A DNA stretch of 64,000 bases, from assembly GCF_034190915.1 (NCBI RefSeq), contig NW_026947544.1, forward strand, positions 1,400,001 through 1,464,000. The letters run 5' to 3'. Numbering within the stretch: the stretch's first letter is position 1; every line of letters begins with the position of its first letter. The notes under the pieces were generated by a model. The model was not told the origin of the DNA. It ran no database searches and was given only the letters and a program-made list of their open reading frames with translations. Made by a program: the position numbers and the translations under genes. The stretch is from Cavia porcellus. Taxonomy: Eukaryota > Chordata > Mammalia > Rodentia > Caviidae. Positions 36,901 through 48,526 of this stretch are shown one piece after another.

Positions 36901-38934
36901 TTGTATGCTCAGGAGAGTGAGGAATCAAAACTACCTAAGTTGATGCTTTTCTGTGTAGCACTGAGTTTTGCAACTAAGTTAATGTTTCCTTTACTCAAAA
37001 ATTACTAAGTAATTAAAATCAACCATGGGGTAACAGAAGCAATGTAATGGGTACTTAAAATAGGACTCAAATAGAAACAAACAAGCCTAATTTATTGCAA
37101 ATGAAAGACAGAGAAACACTGAGGGAAGAACTGATTTCAGTAACTCTAAAAATTAGTATTCTATTAACTTATAAGACTCAAAAGTCAAAAAAAAGTGCAT
37201 TTACAGTCACATTCAACCAATTCACCCACTGATTCAACCCATTGTGAATCACACATATTTGGGAGAAAAGAGTTGGATCTGTCCTTAACATGTACAGATC
37301 TTTTTTTATCATTTTTCTCTAAATAATATAGTATGACACATATTTGCATAGATTTTATACTGTAGCAGGTATTATAAGACATCCAGAAATGGTTAAACTA
37401 TATAGGAGATGTCTTTGGTTCTATGTAAATACCGTGCCAGTTTCTGTAATGATTCTGATCATCTGTAGGCTTTGCTACCTACAGGGATTTCTTTGCCCAA
37501 TCCCCCACTGACACTGTGAGACAACTGTATACTGTCTTCTGGTGACTACATGTCCTTCTTGAGTAGTATATGATTAGCAGCAACCTGGATGCAACCTTCC
37601 TCAAATAGCATGAAATAGCAAACACATAGCACATAATAAGAAACAGATACTTCCTGCTGAAGAAAGGAGTTAGAAATACAGGGAAAGGCTGAAATGCATC
37701 CTATGCTGTTGGACAGAATCAATAACAGCATAAATTCAAGGTCCTTTACAGAGAGTTAAGTACTGACATCAGCGTGAATCTGTGTGTGCAGTGTGTAATC
37801 CTGTGCACCAGAAAGTAGCTGTGTTCTTTCAAAGAACTAAGAAAAAAATGTCATCCTGAGAGCCCTGAGCACACCAAGCTCCCAGATCTTTGCACAAAAG
37901 AAGAAACCAGGATTGGGCCCTTCCCTTGCAGTAGAAGGGAAGTGCAAGATATTCCACACACAGTATACCTCAGTTCATTAACTTTGTTCCTTCCACGATT
38001 CTAGGAAAGATGGCCGCATTCGTGTTCCTGCCTGGAAAATGGCTATAGTCGTGTTCATCCCTGACTCAGAGTCTGAAAACCCAAGCAAAGTTTTGCTGAA
38101 CATTTCTGTTCTAGGACCAAACCGTTCATGAACAGAAGTGTTTGTGAACTGAGGCATTCTGTCTCTCATATGGGACCAACAAGTTTGGGTGTGCTCCAGA
38201 CATGGTGTTGGAATCTCGCAGGGTATAGGGGTCTGACTAAAAGGGCTCCTGATGACCAAACATGGAGACAAGCTGAGCAGTAGCAGCAGTAATAATAAAA
38301 GCTCCTGACCATCCAGATGGCACCCATAGCATCAAGCATCAATGAATACCTGTGAATTTACCACTAATAAATAGAAGGGAGACAAGGGATAGCTCTTCCT
38401 GATTGTGTGATTTCTACTGCTAAATGTAGAAAGAGTGACAGTATATCATTATGCGCATAGACCACAGAATAACTTTCTGAAAGGAATCATTAATACATGC
38501 TAAAATTAGCAGCTTTTTAAAAAGGATAAGAAACAGAATTTGCAAACTTCTCACAAGATGTGCTTTTATTTCAAGGCAACATCATAACTTTGCAGAGAAT
38601 TCTAGGCAACAGGACCTTACCCAAATGACCAATTGAGGTTAGTATCAGGAATGAAATATGGTGACGTTAGTTGTCCCCTCATCCTGTTACTGTGAAGGCC
38701 ACAACAGCAATTCAGCAACATTCCTGCCAAAAACTGCAAGACCTAAGTTTAATGATGAGGCAATACCAGGAAAATCCACACTGAGGGGTGTTCCTCTGTG
38801 CAGCTGGCCAGTATTGTTCCTAAATATCAAGGTCATAAAGGACATCGAAATTCAGATCCAAAGAGACAAAGGATACACAAACTAAATACAATGTGGAAAC
38901 TTGGATCAGAAAAGAGGCATGGGTGCAAAAGGCT
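36901..38934. other. No gene recognised; single-copy-looking DNA
   Basis: No domain-bearing frame. The minus-strand frame 37978-38271 (97 codons) has no recognisable motif. Confidence 0.45.
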
Positions 38935-39170
<236 letters not shown>

Positions 39171-40035
39171 CCTGAACAAAATCTGTAAGGTAGCTACTTA
39201 TATTTCCAATCATTGTGCTATTTCAGATGGTAACATTCCCTGGAGTTGGATAAAAGGATTAGTATAACACTTTATACCGAATTTGCCCATTTTTGTAAGT
39301 GTCAAATACTTTCCCAATGGGAAGTGAAAATATGTTGTTACTCACATAGTAATGACTAGAGCAGCAGATAGCAGATCTAAAAGGCACACTTTGAGTCCCA
39401 TTCTGATATTTATTATTTATCCATATGATTTCAAGACATGTACAGCCACTAGTTTCAACCTTTCCATTGTAATTTTCTTTACCTTCTTTGTACAAGGAAA
39501 TTCAGGACAATGAATGTAAAGCAATCACTTTGGCATATACCATTATTACTACAATAAAGTGCTAGGAAATGTGGTTGGGCCAGTGAAATCACTCATCAAA
39601 TTTTATCACAAACTTCCTCCCTATGAAGAAGCAAAGGATGAAGGCACGGATAGATCAAGTAGAGAAGGAAAAGTAAAAAAAGAAAAAAGGTGGAGAAAGA
39701 CAGAGGACTCTTAATTGTTGTGAAAGTTGTTTCAGCGTCATGAAAAATATGCTTTCATGATAACACAGGAACTCTACCCCTTTGGGTTGTTTTCAGTTTT
39801 ATACTGAGATTTTCAAAAAGTAAATCACCACACTAATACAGCTACCATGGTTTAATTTGATGTGAAATGTAATCCCTGTATCTTCAAATTGCAATAATTG
39901 CAATAATTGATGCTGATGATGACAAATCTGTTTCCTCTAAGACTCACCTCACTTTTAACTTATTTAGCAGTGCATTCTTTGGAAGGTATAATCACTGTGC
40001 CAGGGTTAGAGCTTCTATCTAGATCCTAATACAGA
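39171..40035. other. No gene recognised
   Basis: 39888-39910 contains a short aattgcaataattgcaat repeat. Nothing else is supportable. Confidence 0.45.
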
Positions 40036-40530
40036 AGTGGGAAAGGAGGAGCAGAAGGGAGGAGAGAAGAGAGGGGAGGGGAGAGGAAGGAAAAGAGAAG
40101 AGAGGGGATAGAAAGAAGAGGAAAGGAGAGGAGAGGAGGGGAGGGAAGGCGAGGGGAGGGGAAGGAAAGAGATGGGGTAGAAAGAATGGAGGAGAGGGGA
40201 TAGAGAAGAGAGGAAGGGAGGAGAGGAGAGGAGAGAAGAGGAGGGGAGAAGGGGAGAGGGGATAGGAGGAGAGGGGATAGAGAGGAGTGAAGAGCTGAGG
40301 AGAGGAGCAGAGACGGGATAGAGAATAGAACATGTAGAGAGGAGAGGAGATAGAGAAGAGAGGATGTAAAGAGGTGAGGAAATAGGAGAGGAGAGGAGTG
40401 GAGAGAAGAGGACATAGAGATGAAAGGAGGATAGAAAGGAGTGGAGAGGAGAGAAGAGGGGATAGAGAAGAGAGGAGATAGGATGAGATAGAGAGGAGAG
40501 GGGACAAAGAGGAGAGAAGGGAGGATAGAG
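40036..40530. repeat. Degenerate ~495-bp GA/GGA-rich purine tract
   Basis: Over 90% purine by eye, built from irregular GAGAGGAG, GGGGA and GATAGAGA words. The minus-strand frames of 129-175 codons are Ser/Leu/Pro-rich low complexity and are not a protein. Confidence 0.9.
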
Positions 40531-40559
40531 CAACGGAAGCAATGGAAATGGAAGGAGTG

Positions 40560-41714
40560 GAGATATAACGGGATAGAGAAAGGTATTTTTTATCCTATCA
40601 GTCTACTGATCAACAGATCTGTCATGATAGGCCCTACTGTACAATAAGTAGCCCCAGCCACAGAAATTTATGCCCAAGTCCAGCGAGGATCAGAGTCCTC
40701 CCAAGCGCTAAGAAAATAACACCTGTCCATTTTCGAGAGTTTCACCACATAGCACTTACAGTCTTCCAGCAGTATGACTGACCTATTTGCTATTATCATG
40801 CACTGTCTCTCTCCTTGCATACAGAGTCCAGGGGACTCCTGTGTGTTCTATTCCCTGATAAATCCATCCCAAAGCTTCAAGTAGGGCCTGAAAAATATTG
40901 GCAATAGGCCTTCCATAGGTATGTGTTCCATCAATAGATTTCAGTTGTATTGAGAATTTCCATGGTTAGCCTACACAGCTTAGAGGACCATCCTGCTCCT
41001 AATCAGAATAGATCTGAACACCCATGGGAGATTTCAGCAGCTAAAATTATTAAAAGACCTATAGTAGCAAATCCTCTGACAGAGTCAAAATTGTCTGTTA
41101 TTTTTAAAACCTGAAACTTAAAATACTTCCAGAGTGCTCAACCACATGTGGAGCAATCTGCTCAATCCATGAGACACATGGAGTCTATTCCAGCCATCTG
41201 TCAGGGAAGGGGGGTTGCTCCAATGTGGCAGTGTCTCATTTCCATATGGAAAGAATTAAGGGGACCAGGCAGAGATAGGAGGGAAAGCAGGGAGGAAGCA
41301 TGGCAATTGAGTCTAAGGAGCTGAAGCACATCAGGTGATCAAAGATGCCCAGCATCTTCAGAGAATTTCCAAGCAAATGGAAGGCCCCATGAAAATCTTG
41401 CTTTCTCCTCTTCTCTGTTTAAAAATAATTTAACATGGTCCTTAGAGCTCTTGTGGGCATTGACTCTTGTTCTTTGATTCTGTATGTGAGGTTTGGGGGT
41501 AGAAACCCTTTTCCAAATCTGAGATCAATTAGCCCTTTCATTTCAAGTCTTATCTTTATGATGCCTTTCTGCTATGTTTTTACCAGGTATGAGCATGTTT
41601 CTACTTGGAAAATGTGGGCATGCTTAAAGCACAGATACACACAGGGAAATCCAGAGCTCACATCTGTTTTCCAGTGAGATCTTGCTTTGGCACCATTGAA
41701 CACTTGTATTTAGT
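40560..41714. other. No gene recognised
   Basis: No repeat core or coding domain recognised. Confidence 0.45.
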
Positions 41715-42857
41715 TTTTTTAGTTTTTATTTTAGTTTTTTTTTTGTATTTAGTTTTTTTTTAATTTTATTTAAAAGGAAAAAAAGTAAAAGCAAAACAAT
41801 ACAAAGCGGTGTAAGGATACAAGCAATACAGAACTACAAAAAAAAAACAGTAAGGAATCACCAGTTAATAGATTACACATTATCATCTTAGAGATAGTTG
41901 CTCCAGTCACAGTATCAAAGTATACAAAGTGAACATTCAAACAGTGAGACTGCAAACAGTTGTGTTCAATGATCCAACCAAAAACATTAATATGGTCAGC
42001 TATTTAACACCCCTAAACATACTTGCAGTTGTATCCTTTAGAGCACTTTTCCCTCTCTTTTTTACAACAAAATTTACTCATTTTGGATTTTATTACTTCT
42101 AAGTTCTTACTACTTTTTTTGGAAGAGAATAAAGTCAAATATGGCAAAACAAACCTGTCAGTCAAAACCAAGGATAGACGTAGTACATGATGTAAAAACA
42201 GTACAAGGTTATCAACAATGGTTACCATAATGCCTCTGGCTTCCTTAAAAAGAATTGTCTATCTCATTAGGTATTATAAAATTGAACAAAACAGTAGAGA
42301 ACAAGACCAATAAAACCTATACATTGTAAACACTACAGGACTTCCAAAGGAGATAATAGTCAAACCAGAATCGGCATCTTAATGAATCTTATTGCCTTCA
42401 AAGTAGTTGCCTATACCTTCAAAATTGATACTATCATAACAAGTTAATAGGAAATTTTAAAAAGTTACTATTATATATACTGCTAATTTTTTTTAATTTT
42501 TCCCCTTAATTAAAAAAAACATAAAAAATAATTTTTTTAATGAATAAGGGAGAGATTGAGATAAAAGAGGACATAACAACATAACAATACAGGTCAAAGC
42601 ATGACTGTTTCAGCAACCTAGTGCTTCACCCCCAAATAACCCAACTTAATAGTAGTTACCATACTGTCTATCTTTTTCCTTGAAATATTTGAATATAACT
42701 TCCTATATTATAGCTTCAAATATTTCCATATCAAGAAGCCCAGAATAAAGCCTTTCCAATTTACAAGTAAAAATTTTATAAGGCTTCAAGGCCACATAAT
42801 GGGGAATCATGATTACCACATACATTAATATATTTGAATCATTACTTACGTTAGGGG

Positions 42858-43065
42858 AACTATTCGGTATTCACACATCCGAGATTCATTTATTTCACTT
42901 AGGAGTATGGTCTCACGCTGCGCCCATTTATTGATAAATATCTCAATGTGATCCTTCTTTAAACCTGAGTGATACTCCATTGTATAGAAATACCACAACT
43001 TTTTTATCCATTCCTCAGTTGATGGAAACTTGGGTTGTTTCCAGGATCTGGTGATTACAAATTGT
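42858..43065 (-). pseudogene. Residual C-terminal end of L1 ORF2
   Basis: Matches the last about 70 codons of the intact ORF2 ([20 protein letters not shown] region to the stop). All catalytic parts (endonuclease, reverse transcriptase, Cys-rich motif) are gone. Confidence 0.85.
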
Positions 43066-44118
43066 TTAATTATCTGCTTTGCTTAAGTACTTTTTTCCTT
43101 TGTGTATCTAAACTGTCTTTCAGTATTTTTTACAGGGTTGGCTTGGTGTTCATGAAGTTCTTCAGCTGTTCTTTGTCATGGAAGTATCATATTTCACCAT
43201 CAATTTTGAATGATAGTTTTGCAGGGTACATCAGCCTAGATTGGAGATCATTTTGCTTTAGGTCTGGAATACTTCACTCTATGCTCTTCTTGACTTTATT
43301 GTTTGTGCTGAGAAGTCTGCTGTGATTCTGATAGGTTTTCCTTTGTAAGTGATCTGTCTTTTCTCTCTGACAGCTTTGGTAATCTATTCTTGTGTTGGAT
43401 TTCTGGGATGGTGATTACTATATGTCAGGGTGTAGTTTTATTTTGGTTATGACTATTTGGAGTTCTATATGCTTCACTGATCCTGACATCGGTTTGTAAT
43501 CACATGCTTGGGAAATTTTCAGCTAATACTTCTCTAAATATCCTCTTGACATACTATGTTGTCTCCTTCTTTTTCATTAATCCATATCATTCTTAAGTTA
43601 TTTTTCTTTGCATCATCTTCCAGTTGTTGAATTATTTCCTGATTCCTTGTTATTTTTAAAAGATCTTTCCTTTGCTGTTCACTAGCTGCAATCCTGTCTT
43701 CAAGGTCTGAAATTCTATCTTCACTTTCATTAAGGCCGTTTTTACAACTTTCAGTGGAGTTTTTTTATTTCCTGTATATCTCTGTGCATCTGTATTATGT
43801 ATTCTGTTTGTTTCTTATATTGATCATCTAGGGATTCTATCTTTTTGTTTAGTTCCTCTAATTTTTTACCTGTGTTTTCTTTAGATATATTCAGAATCTC
43901 TTTCATTTCTTTTATCATTTCTTCTTTTACCTGGGAGATTATTTCGAGTTAGAATTCCTTTAAAGCTTCCTGGAGTTGCTTGTTTATTTCAGTAGCTATT
44001 ATGTCCCATATTTGAGGTGAATGGCATAAATTTTCTTCTATATACATAACTCCTAGGGTTTCTTGAGATGGGCTACAGGTTTGAGGTTGTAATTTGGTCT
44101 TTCTTTTGTTATTTGAAA
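43066..44118 (-). pseudogene. L1 ORF1 remnant lacking its start codon
   Basis: ORF1 sequence is readable end to end on the minus strand, including the C-terminal domain (43130-43340) and the coiled coil (43650-43930), with stops and indels. The intact copy's bases from the end of the 5' UTR through ATGAC are missing at about 44106-44112. As a result a 202-codon frame (44557-43949) reads from the 5' UTR into the ORF1 N-terminus ([16 protein letters not shown]). Confidence 0.8.
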
Positions 44119-44284
44119 GCTTCCTCAGTGTCTGTTGGAAATCCACTTCTATGTTCACAGCTCCTGGGACTCTGGCACCCAGTTCCACCAAGCCACTAGG
44201 CCTGTAGAACCAATGGCCCTCTTCTGCCTGTTTAGAATTCCGTAGTTCCAGATAAGCTGGGCTCCAGGGACACTGTTCACCCAC

Positions 44285-45000
44285 CTGCTTGCTGGAAGCT
44301 CCACAGTTCTCCAAGTGCAGCCAGAATGGGGAGGCGAATGTAGATGCCTCAAACCCACTTATCCACTTCACTGCACCCGGAAGCCTGGAGGGTCCCAAAT
44401 AGTCTGGGCTTTGGGCAGAGTGTACTGAGCACTTACCACAGGCCGCAGGGCCTCTGGAACCTGCAATGCTCCCTGCCTGCTGAGATATCCACAGTCCTCT
44501 AGACACACGGGGAGGCAGAGGCAGGCATCCCAGATCTGCCCAGCCCTTTCTCTGCACCAGATGGTATGGTATAGGCGTTCCAAACAGGCTGGGCTCTGGG
44601 GATAGTGTGTACCTGCCTGCTTGCTGGAAACTCCACAGTTCTCCAAGTGCAGCCAGAATGAGGAGGTGGATGTAGATGCCTCAAACCCACTTATCCACTT
44701 CACTGCACCTGGAAGCCTGGAGGGTCCCAAATAGTCTGGGCTTTGGGCAGAGTGCACTGAGCACTTACTGCAGGCCATGGGGCCTCTGGAACCTGCGATG
44801 CTCACCTGCTTGCTGAGATATTCACAGTCCTCCAGACACATGGGGAGGCAGAGGCAGTGCCCCAGATCTGCCCAGCCCTTCCTCTGCACCCAGATGGTGC
44901 AGTGCAGGAGTTCCAAATAGGCTGGGCTCCAGGGATAGTGTGTACCTGCCTGCTTGCTGGAAACAACACAGTTCTCCAAGTGCAGCCGGAATCGGGAGGT
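44285..45000 (-). repeat. ~333-bp 5' UTR monomers of the minus-strand L1
   Basis: CTGCTTGCTGGAA marks are found at about 44285, 44617 and 44950, giving two full units and one partial unit of about 333 bp. They are homologous to, but clearly diverged from, the 324-bp monomers at 50142. The units differ from each other more than those of the young L1 do. Confidence 0.85.
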
Positions 45001-45029
45001 GCAAGATTTGACCAGGCATGGTGGCCCAA
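45001..45029. repeat. 29-bp duplicate of sequence at 46192-46220
   Basis: GCAAGATTTGACCAGGCATG then GTGGCCCAA; the other copy differs at one base. It includes 8-9 bp of flank plus the first about 20 bp of a B1/Alu-like SINE, and it separates the minus-strand L1 from a plus-strand L1 end. Confidence 0.9.
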
Positions 45030-45360
45030 AATGTGTAATTGTTATTGTAAAAAAGAGAGGAAAAGAAAGTGCTCTAAAGGATACAACTGAAAGTGTGTTT
45101 AGGTGTGTAAGATAGATAACCATATTACCAAGTTTTTGTTGGATCATTGAACACAACTGCAGTCTCACTGTTTAAATGTCCACTTTGTATGCTTTAATTT
45201 TGTAACTTGAACAACTATTTCTAATATGACAATATATAATCTATTAACTAGTGATTTCTTGCTGTTTATATTTTTGAAATTCTGTATTATTTGTACCCTT
45301 TTACTGTTTGGGTTTTTTTTTTTTTTCTTTAAATAAAATTTTAAAAAAAGAAAAAAAAAT
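45030..45360 (+). mobile_element. 5'-truncated L1 3' end (3' UTR only)
   Basis: Matches the last about 330 bp of L1 3' UTRs (compare 29490-29783), ending in a T-rich run and AAATAAAATTTTAAAAAAAG with an A tail. It begins abruptly inside the duplicated SINE start. There is no coding content. Confidence 0.88.
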
Positions 45361-46191
45361 AGGTCTCCACTCTTCCTGTACAGTACCTGCCATTCCAATC
45401 AAGCCAAAACAAATGCAATAAACTGATAAAAATAAACAGAGCAAGCCAAAAAAAAAAAAATAATAATAAGCTCTTTCAAGCATCTTCATTAGCCTTTTGT
45501 CATTGTCTTCTGTTTTCCACTTAATGATGCTATTCTTTTTGGCAGAGAAATAATTAGGGATTGAGTCATGCTCACAGAGGGCTCTGAATAGACTCTGGTT
45601 TCTATAAACTCTGGCCTTCCAGGAACCCTCTCCACTGTCACCAGGTGTCCGGGCCTTTGTTCTCCTACTCAAATCCTGCACAGTGACTTTAAATACTGTC
45701 CTCTGAAGGGAGCTGCCTCATGCACTGTGGAGCTCTCCCCTCCTCTCCTTTACACTGGACTCTCCCTATTTGTACTGTTTAGCTTCCAGCCTCAGACAAG
45801 CATCCTTTCGGAGCACCCCTCACAACCCCCATACACAACAGACTGCATAGCAAGACCTCAAGAGAACACCTACTGGCCAAGGAACTCATCAGTAGATGGG
45901 TCCACTATGGTTTCAAGCTCACTGGAGATGGTGCCATGATAACTAAGAAATGGTTCCTGACCTTCTTTGGCTAGGTACTCACTTGGTTCTTGATTGTGCA
46001 TCAAAGTGGGACAAATCAGCAGATTGATAAAAATGGTGACCCTGGGGGAGAAGATTACACTGCTCACAATGCCTGAGGATTTGAAAAGAGGCATTTTCCA
46101 AGCCCTGGGTTCTTGAATGCATCTTCTCAGGAATACACCCACCCTCTGGACCACAGCTAGAGGGTAAGAGGGGAAACAACATCCAGTGATG
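45361..46191. other. No gene or repeat recognised
   Basis: About 830 bp between the L1 end and the second copy of the 29-bp duplicate. Short open frames have no recognisable domains. Confidence 0.45.
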
Positions 46192-46200
46192 GCAAGATTT

Positions 46201-46385
46201 GACCAGGCATGTTGGCCCAAGCCTACAGTCCTAGCACTCTGGGTGGCTGAAACAGGAGGAGTACAAGTTCAAGCTTGTCTGCACAATTTAGCAATTTTTT
46301 TGACTTAAAAAAATTATAAATTTTTTTAAAGTGAGAGGACACAGTCGAAAACCCTGGGTCCAATCCAAAAAAGAAAAAAGAAAAG
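46201..46385 (+). mobile_element. B1/Alu-like plus ID composite SINE (B4-like)
   Basis: gaccaggcatgttggcccaa, cctagcactctgggtggctg, then a weak ID-like end with accctgggtccaatcc and an A tail. The first 20 bp are the part duplicated at 45001. Confidence 0.75.
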
Positions 46386-46860
46386 ATGGCAGGACCCTTA
46401 AAGCTTTTTCTGATAGTAGAGCTTTTAGCTCATTCTCATTATCAACATTTGGATGCTGGATGGGGAAGATAGTGGTCTGGTACTTCTTTTAAGAACCTGC
46501 ATGTTCTCTCCACCTTGCAAAATCTGTATGCTTCAAATTGCAGCTGTTTTCCAGAGTCATCCAGTCCCTGTGCCCTTGTCAGTGGTATCTGCAGACACTT
46601 CCCAGCTTCCTGGTTCTCTGAGTCAAGGTCTGCAACCCCTGGTTTCCTTCTCCATCTGTTCCTGTCTGCAGGTCCTAGTTGATTACAACTTCCTAGAGAC
46701 AAGGACTAACCACATATGCACATGTGGGTGTGTACATTCCTTACCGTGCATCTTGGCACCTTTCATTTCTCTGAAATGTTTCCAACTTCATCTGATAGTG
46801 AAAAGCAGGACCCCGAGAGACTTCAACACAGTCAACATTAACACAAAGTCAATCTGTGCC
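46386..46860. other. No gene recognised
   Basis: The 139-codon frame at 46453-46872 shows no recognisable domain, runs into a SINE, and overlaps a minus frame of similar quality. It is not called as a gene. Confidence 0.45.
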
Positions 46861-46861
46861 C

Positions 46862-47055
46862 TGAAAGGCTGAGGCAAAAGGATCTCAGGTTTGAGCTCAG
46901 CCTGGATAACCTGGTGGTCAGGTTTGAACTCAGCCTGGATAACCTGGTGACTTAGTTAGACCCTTTCTCAAAATACAAATGTTTTTAAAAAGTGACAAAG
47001 ATGGAGCACACAGTAAAGTCCATGGGCTCAAATCCAGTACTGCAAAAGAAAGAAG
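46862..47055 (+). mobile_element. B4-like SINE with internal 33-bp duplication
   Basis: The 7SL-type part (ggctgaggcaaaaggatctc, agcctggataacctgg, gttagaccctttctcaaaat) is followed by an ID-like part (gatggagcacacagtaaagtcc, gggctcaaatccagtac). 46887-46919 is repeated at 46920-46952 with small changes. Confidence 0.7.
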
Positions 47056-47617
47056 AGGACCAGGAGGAGGAAGGGGCAGGAAAAGAGAGGGACAAAGCAA
47101 AAATGCTGAGTGAATTATGTTGCAAACTGGAGAAAGCAAAGCCATTTCTCCCTGCCTCACAGCCAAGGAGTCAAGGTTAGGAGCTCAGAAGGAAAAACAT
47201 TGTTATAAACACCGTTATGCACCAGGTAGAACTTTGCAGTTAAAGCAGATGAAGGCTCTCGTGTAACAAAATTTCTCCAGGAAGGGAGAAATTTTTTGCC
47301 TCCCTGACACAGAGTTACAACTATCTAAACTGAGCTGAGTGAACTTCTACTTTTTGGAAATGTAGTTAAGAACAATTGTAGCTAATCATTTACAAAAATG
47401 AGGAGGACTTCAGGCATTCTTCAGGGGTGCCATTTAGTGACAAATGGAGTTTACAGTATCTAAAAGATTACATCAATACATATAAATGTATATCAAGCAT
47501 ATACCTATGTGTATGTACACGCATGTGTGCATATGCCTATACACACATACATACTTATTTGCACTTATTTATTTTAGGTAAATAACTAATGCACTTATTT
47601 ATTTCACATCTTCTTTT

Positions 47618-47860
47618 CTTCAGTACTAGGGATTGAACCCAGAGATACTCTACTGAGCTACATCCCTAACCCTTTTTAGGGACCTGCATGTTCTCTCCAG
47701 AGAATTTATTTGGAGACAATTTATTGTAGATAATTTATTTGCCAATTTATTTGGAGACAGTTAAATTGCCCAGGTGGGGCTCAAACTTGTGAAACTCCTG
47801 CCTCATCTTCCTCATGAGTAGTTGGGATTATGGGCAGGCACTGCACACCTAGGCTCAAAT
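47618..47860 (-). mobile_element. B4-like SINE, minus strand, with an inserted A/T-rich segment
   Basis: Minus-strand ID part: cagtactagggattgaaccc, actgagctacatccctaaccc on the plus strand. The 7SL part is at 47761-47860 (caggtggggctcaaacttg, cctgcctcatcttcctcatg, agtagttgggattatggg). Between them, 47679-47760 carries extra DNA with repeated aatttatttggagaca words. Confidence 0.72.
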
Positions 47861-47984
47861 CAGCTTTATTGTTGGGTCAGTGGTCTCTCTTCCCTCCTTG
47901 ACCTTTGAATTCTAAAGTTGAAAATTTCAGGTGAAAATTGACTTCCTTAGATTGAATCTCTCACTGGTGCCATTTTGTCAAGTA

Positions 47985-48182
47985 CTGAGTTTTAGGTTTT
48001 CATGTTTTATTTTCACAATAGTAAGGGGTTGAGTGTAGGATCTTTGTGCTGAGCTGTATCTCTGGTCTTTTTCATTTTGAAATAGGGTTGCACTGAGTTT
48101 GCTAAATGGCCAGGCTGGGCTCAGACTTGAGACCCTCCTGCTTCAGCTTCCCATTGTACTGGGATATTCTGTCTCTGGCCTA
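47985..48182 (-). mobile_element. B4-like SINE, minus strand
   Basis: ID-like end at 47985-48070 (ggttgagtgtaggatctttg, gctgagctgtatctctgg). The 7SL-like part is at 48090-48182 (aaatggccaggctgggctca, gaccctcctgcttcagcttc). Diverged. Confidence 0.65.
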
Positions 48183-48526
48183 ATGTGCCATTAGTTCCCA
48201 GTCCTTCCTTCACCCACATAGAGGGGGCCTGTCTGTGCCAGCCATGACCAGCCACCCTGGTCACACCTCACTGTCACCACAGCGAGGCAGTGAGTCACTG
48301 GCACATAGTTCCTGTCTTCCTCTCCAAGAAATGACTAAGGGACACAGTATCTGGATGTTACATGTGGCCTCCCCTCCCAGGCCTTGCAAGCCCCTTTCTC
48401 CAAAGCTCAGTGAAAATGCCAGATCAATAAAGAAAGAAACAGTAAGTAACAATGCTGCAGTTTGTAAATAAATGGGCTCCTAGGAATATCCCCCAATTTA
48501 CAGTTTAGCCTCTCAGACAACTGAAA

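Larger units (their letters stand above)
41716..45000 (-). mobile_element. Minus-strand L1 with almost all of ORF2 deleted
   Basis: Read on the minus strand: 5' UTR monomers (45000 to about 44155), ORF1 (about 44106-43066), the last part of ORF2 (43062-42858), the 3' UTR (42857 to about 41770) and an interrupted A tail (41770-41716, with AAACTAAATAC-like breaks). At 43063-43065 ORF1-end sequence joins ORF2-end sequence directly. Compared with the intact L1 this removes the equivalent of 52220-55858. A 29-nt deletion removed the ORF1 start codon. No clear TSD was found. Confidence 0.85.

Noticed and set aside
40015..40542. 175-codon Ser/Leu/Pro-rich minus-strand frame
   Set aside because: Composition artefact of the purine-rich block, with three overlapping frames equally open.
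43050..43080. Spliced L1 RNA as the source of the ORF2 deletion
   Set aside because: Compared with the intact copy, the breakpoints lack GT and AG at the required positions. A shared ACA points to microhomology or a template jump.
44368..45168. 266-codon minus-strand frame that looks like a repeated protein
   Set aside because: It reads through L1 5' UTR monomers and beyond. The apparent protein repeats are the DNA monomers, not a gene.
41716..45360. One twin-primed L1 with an inverted 5' part
   Set aside because: The minus-strand part has its own 3' UTR and tail, and the plus-strand part is also a 3' end, so there are two separate 3' termini.
45030..46191. L1 3' transduction carrying 830 bp of flanking DNA
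   Set aside because: No poly(A) precedes the second copy of the 29-bp repeat, as would be required.
46453..46872. 139-codon plus-strand frame
   Set aside because: No domain, no exon boundaries, overlaps an equally good minus frame and runs into a SINE.
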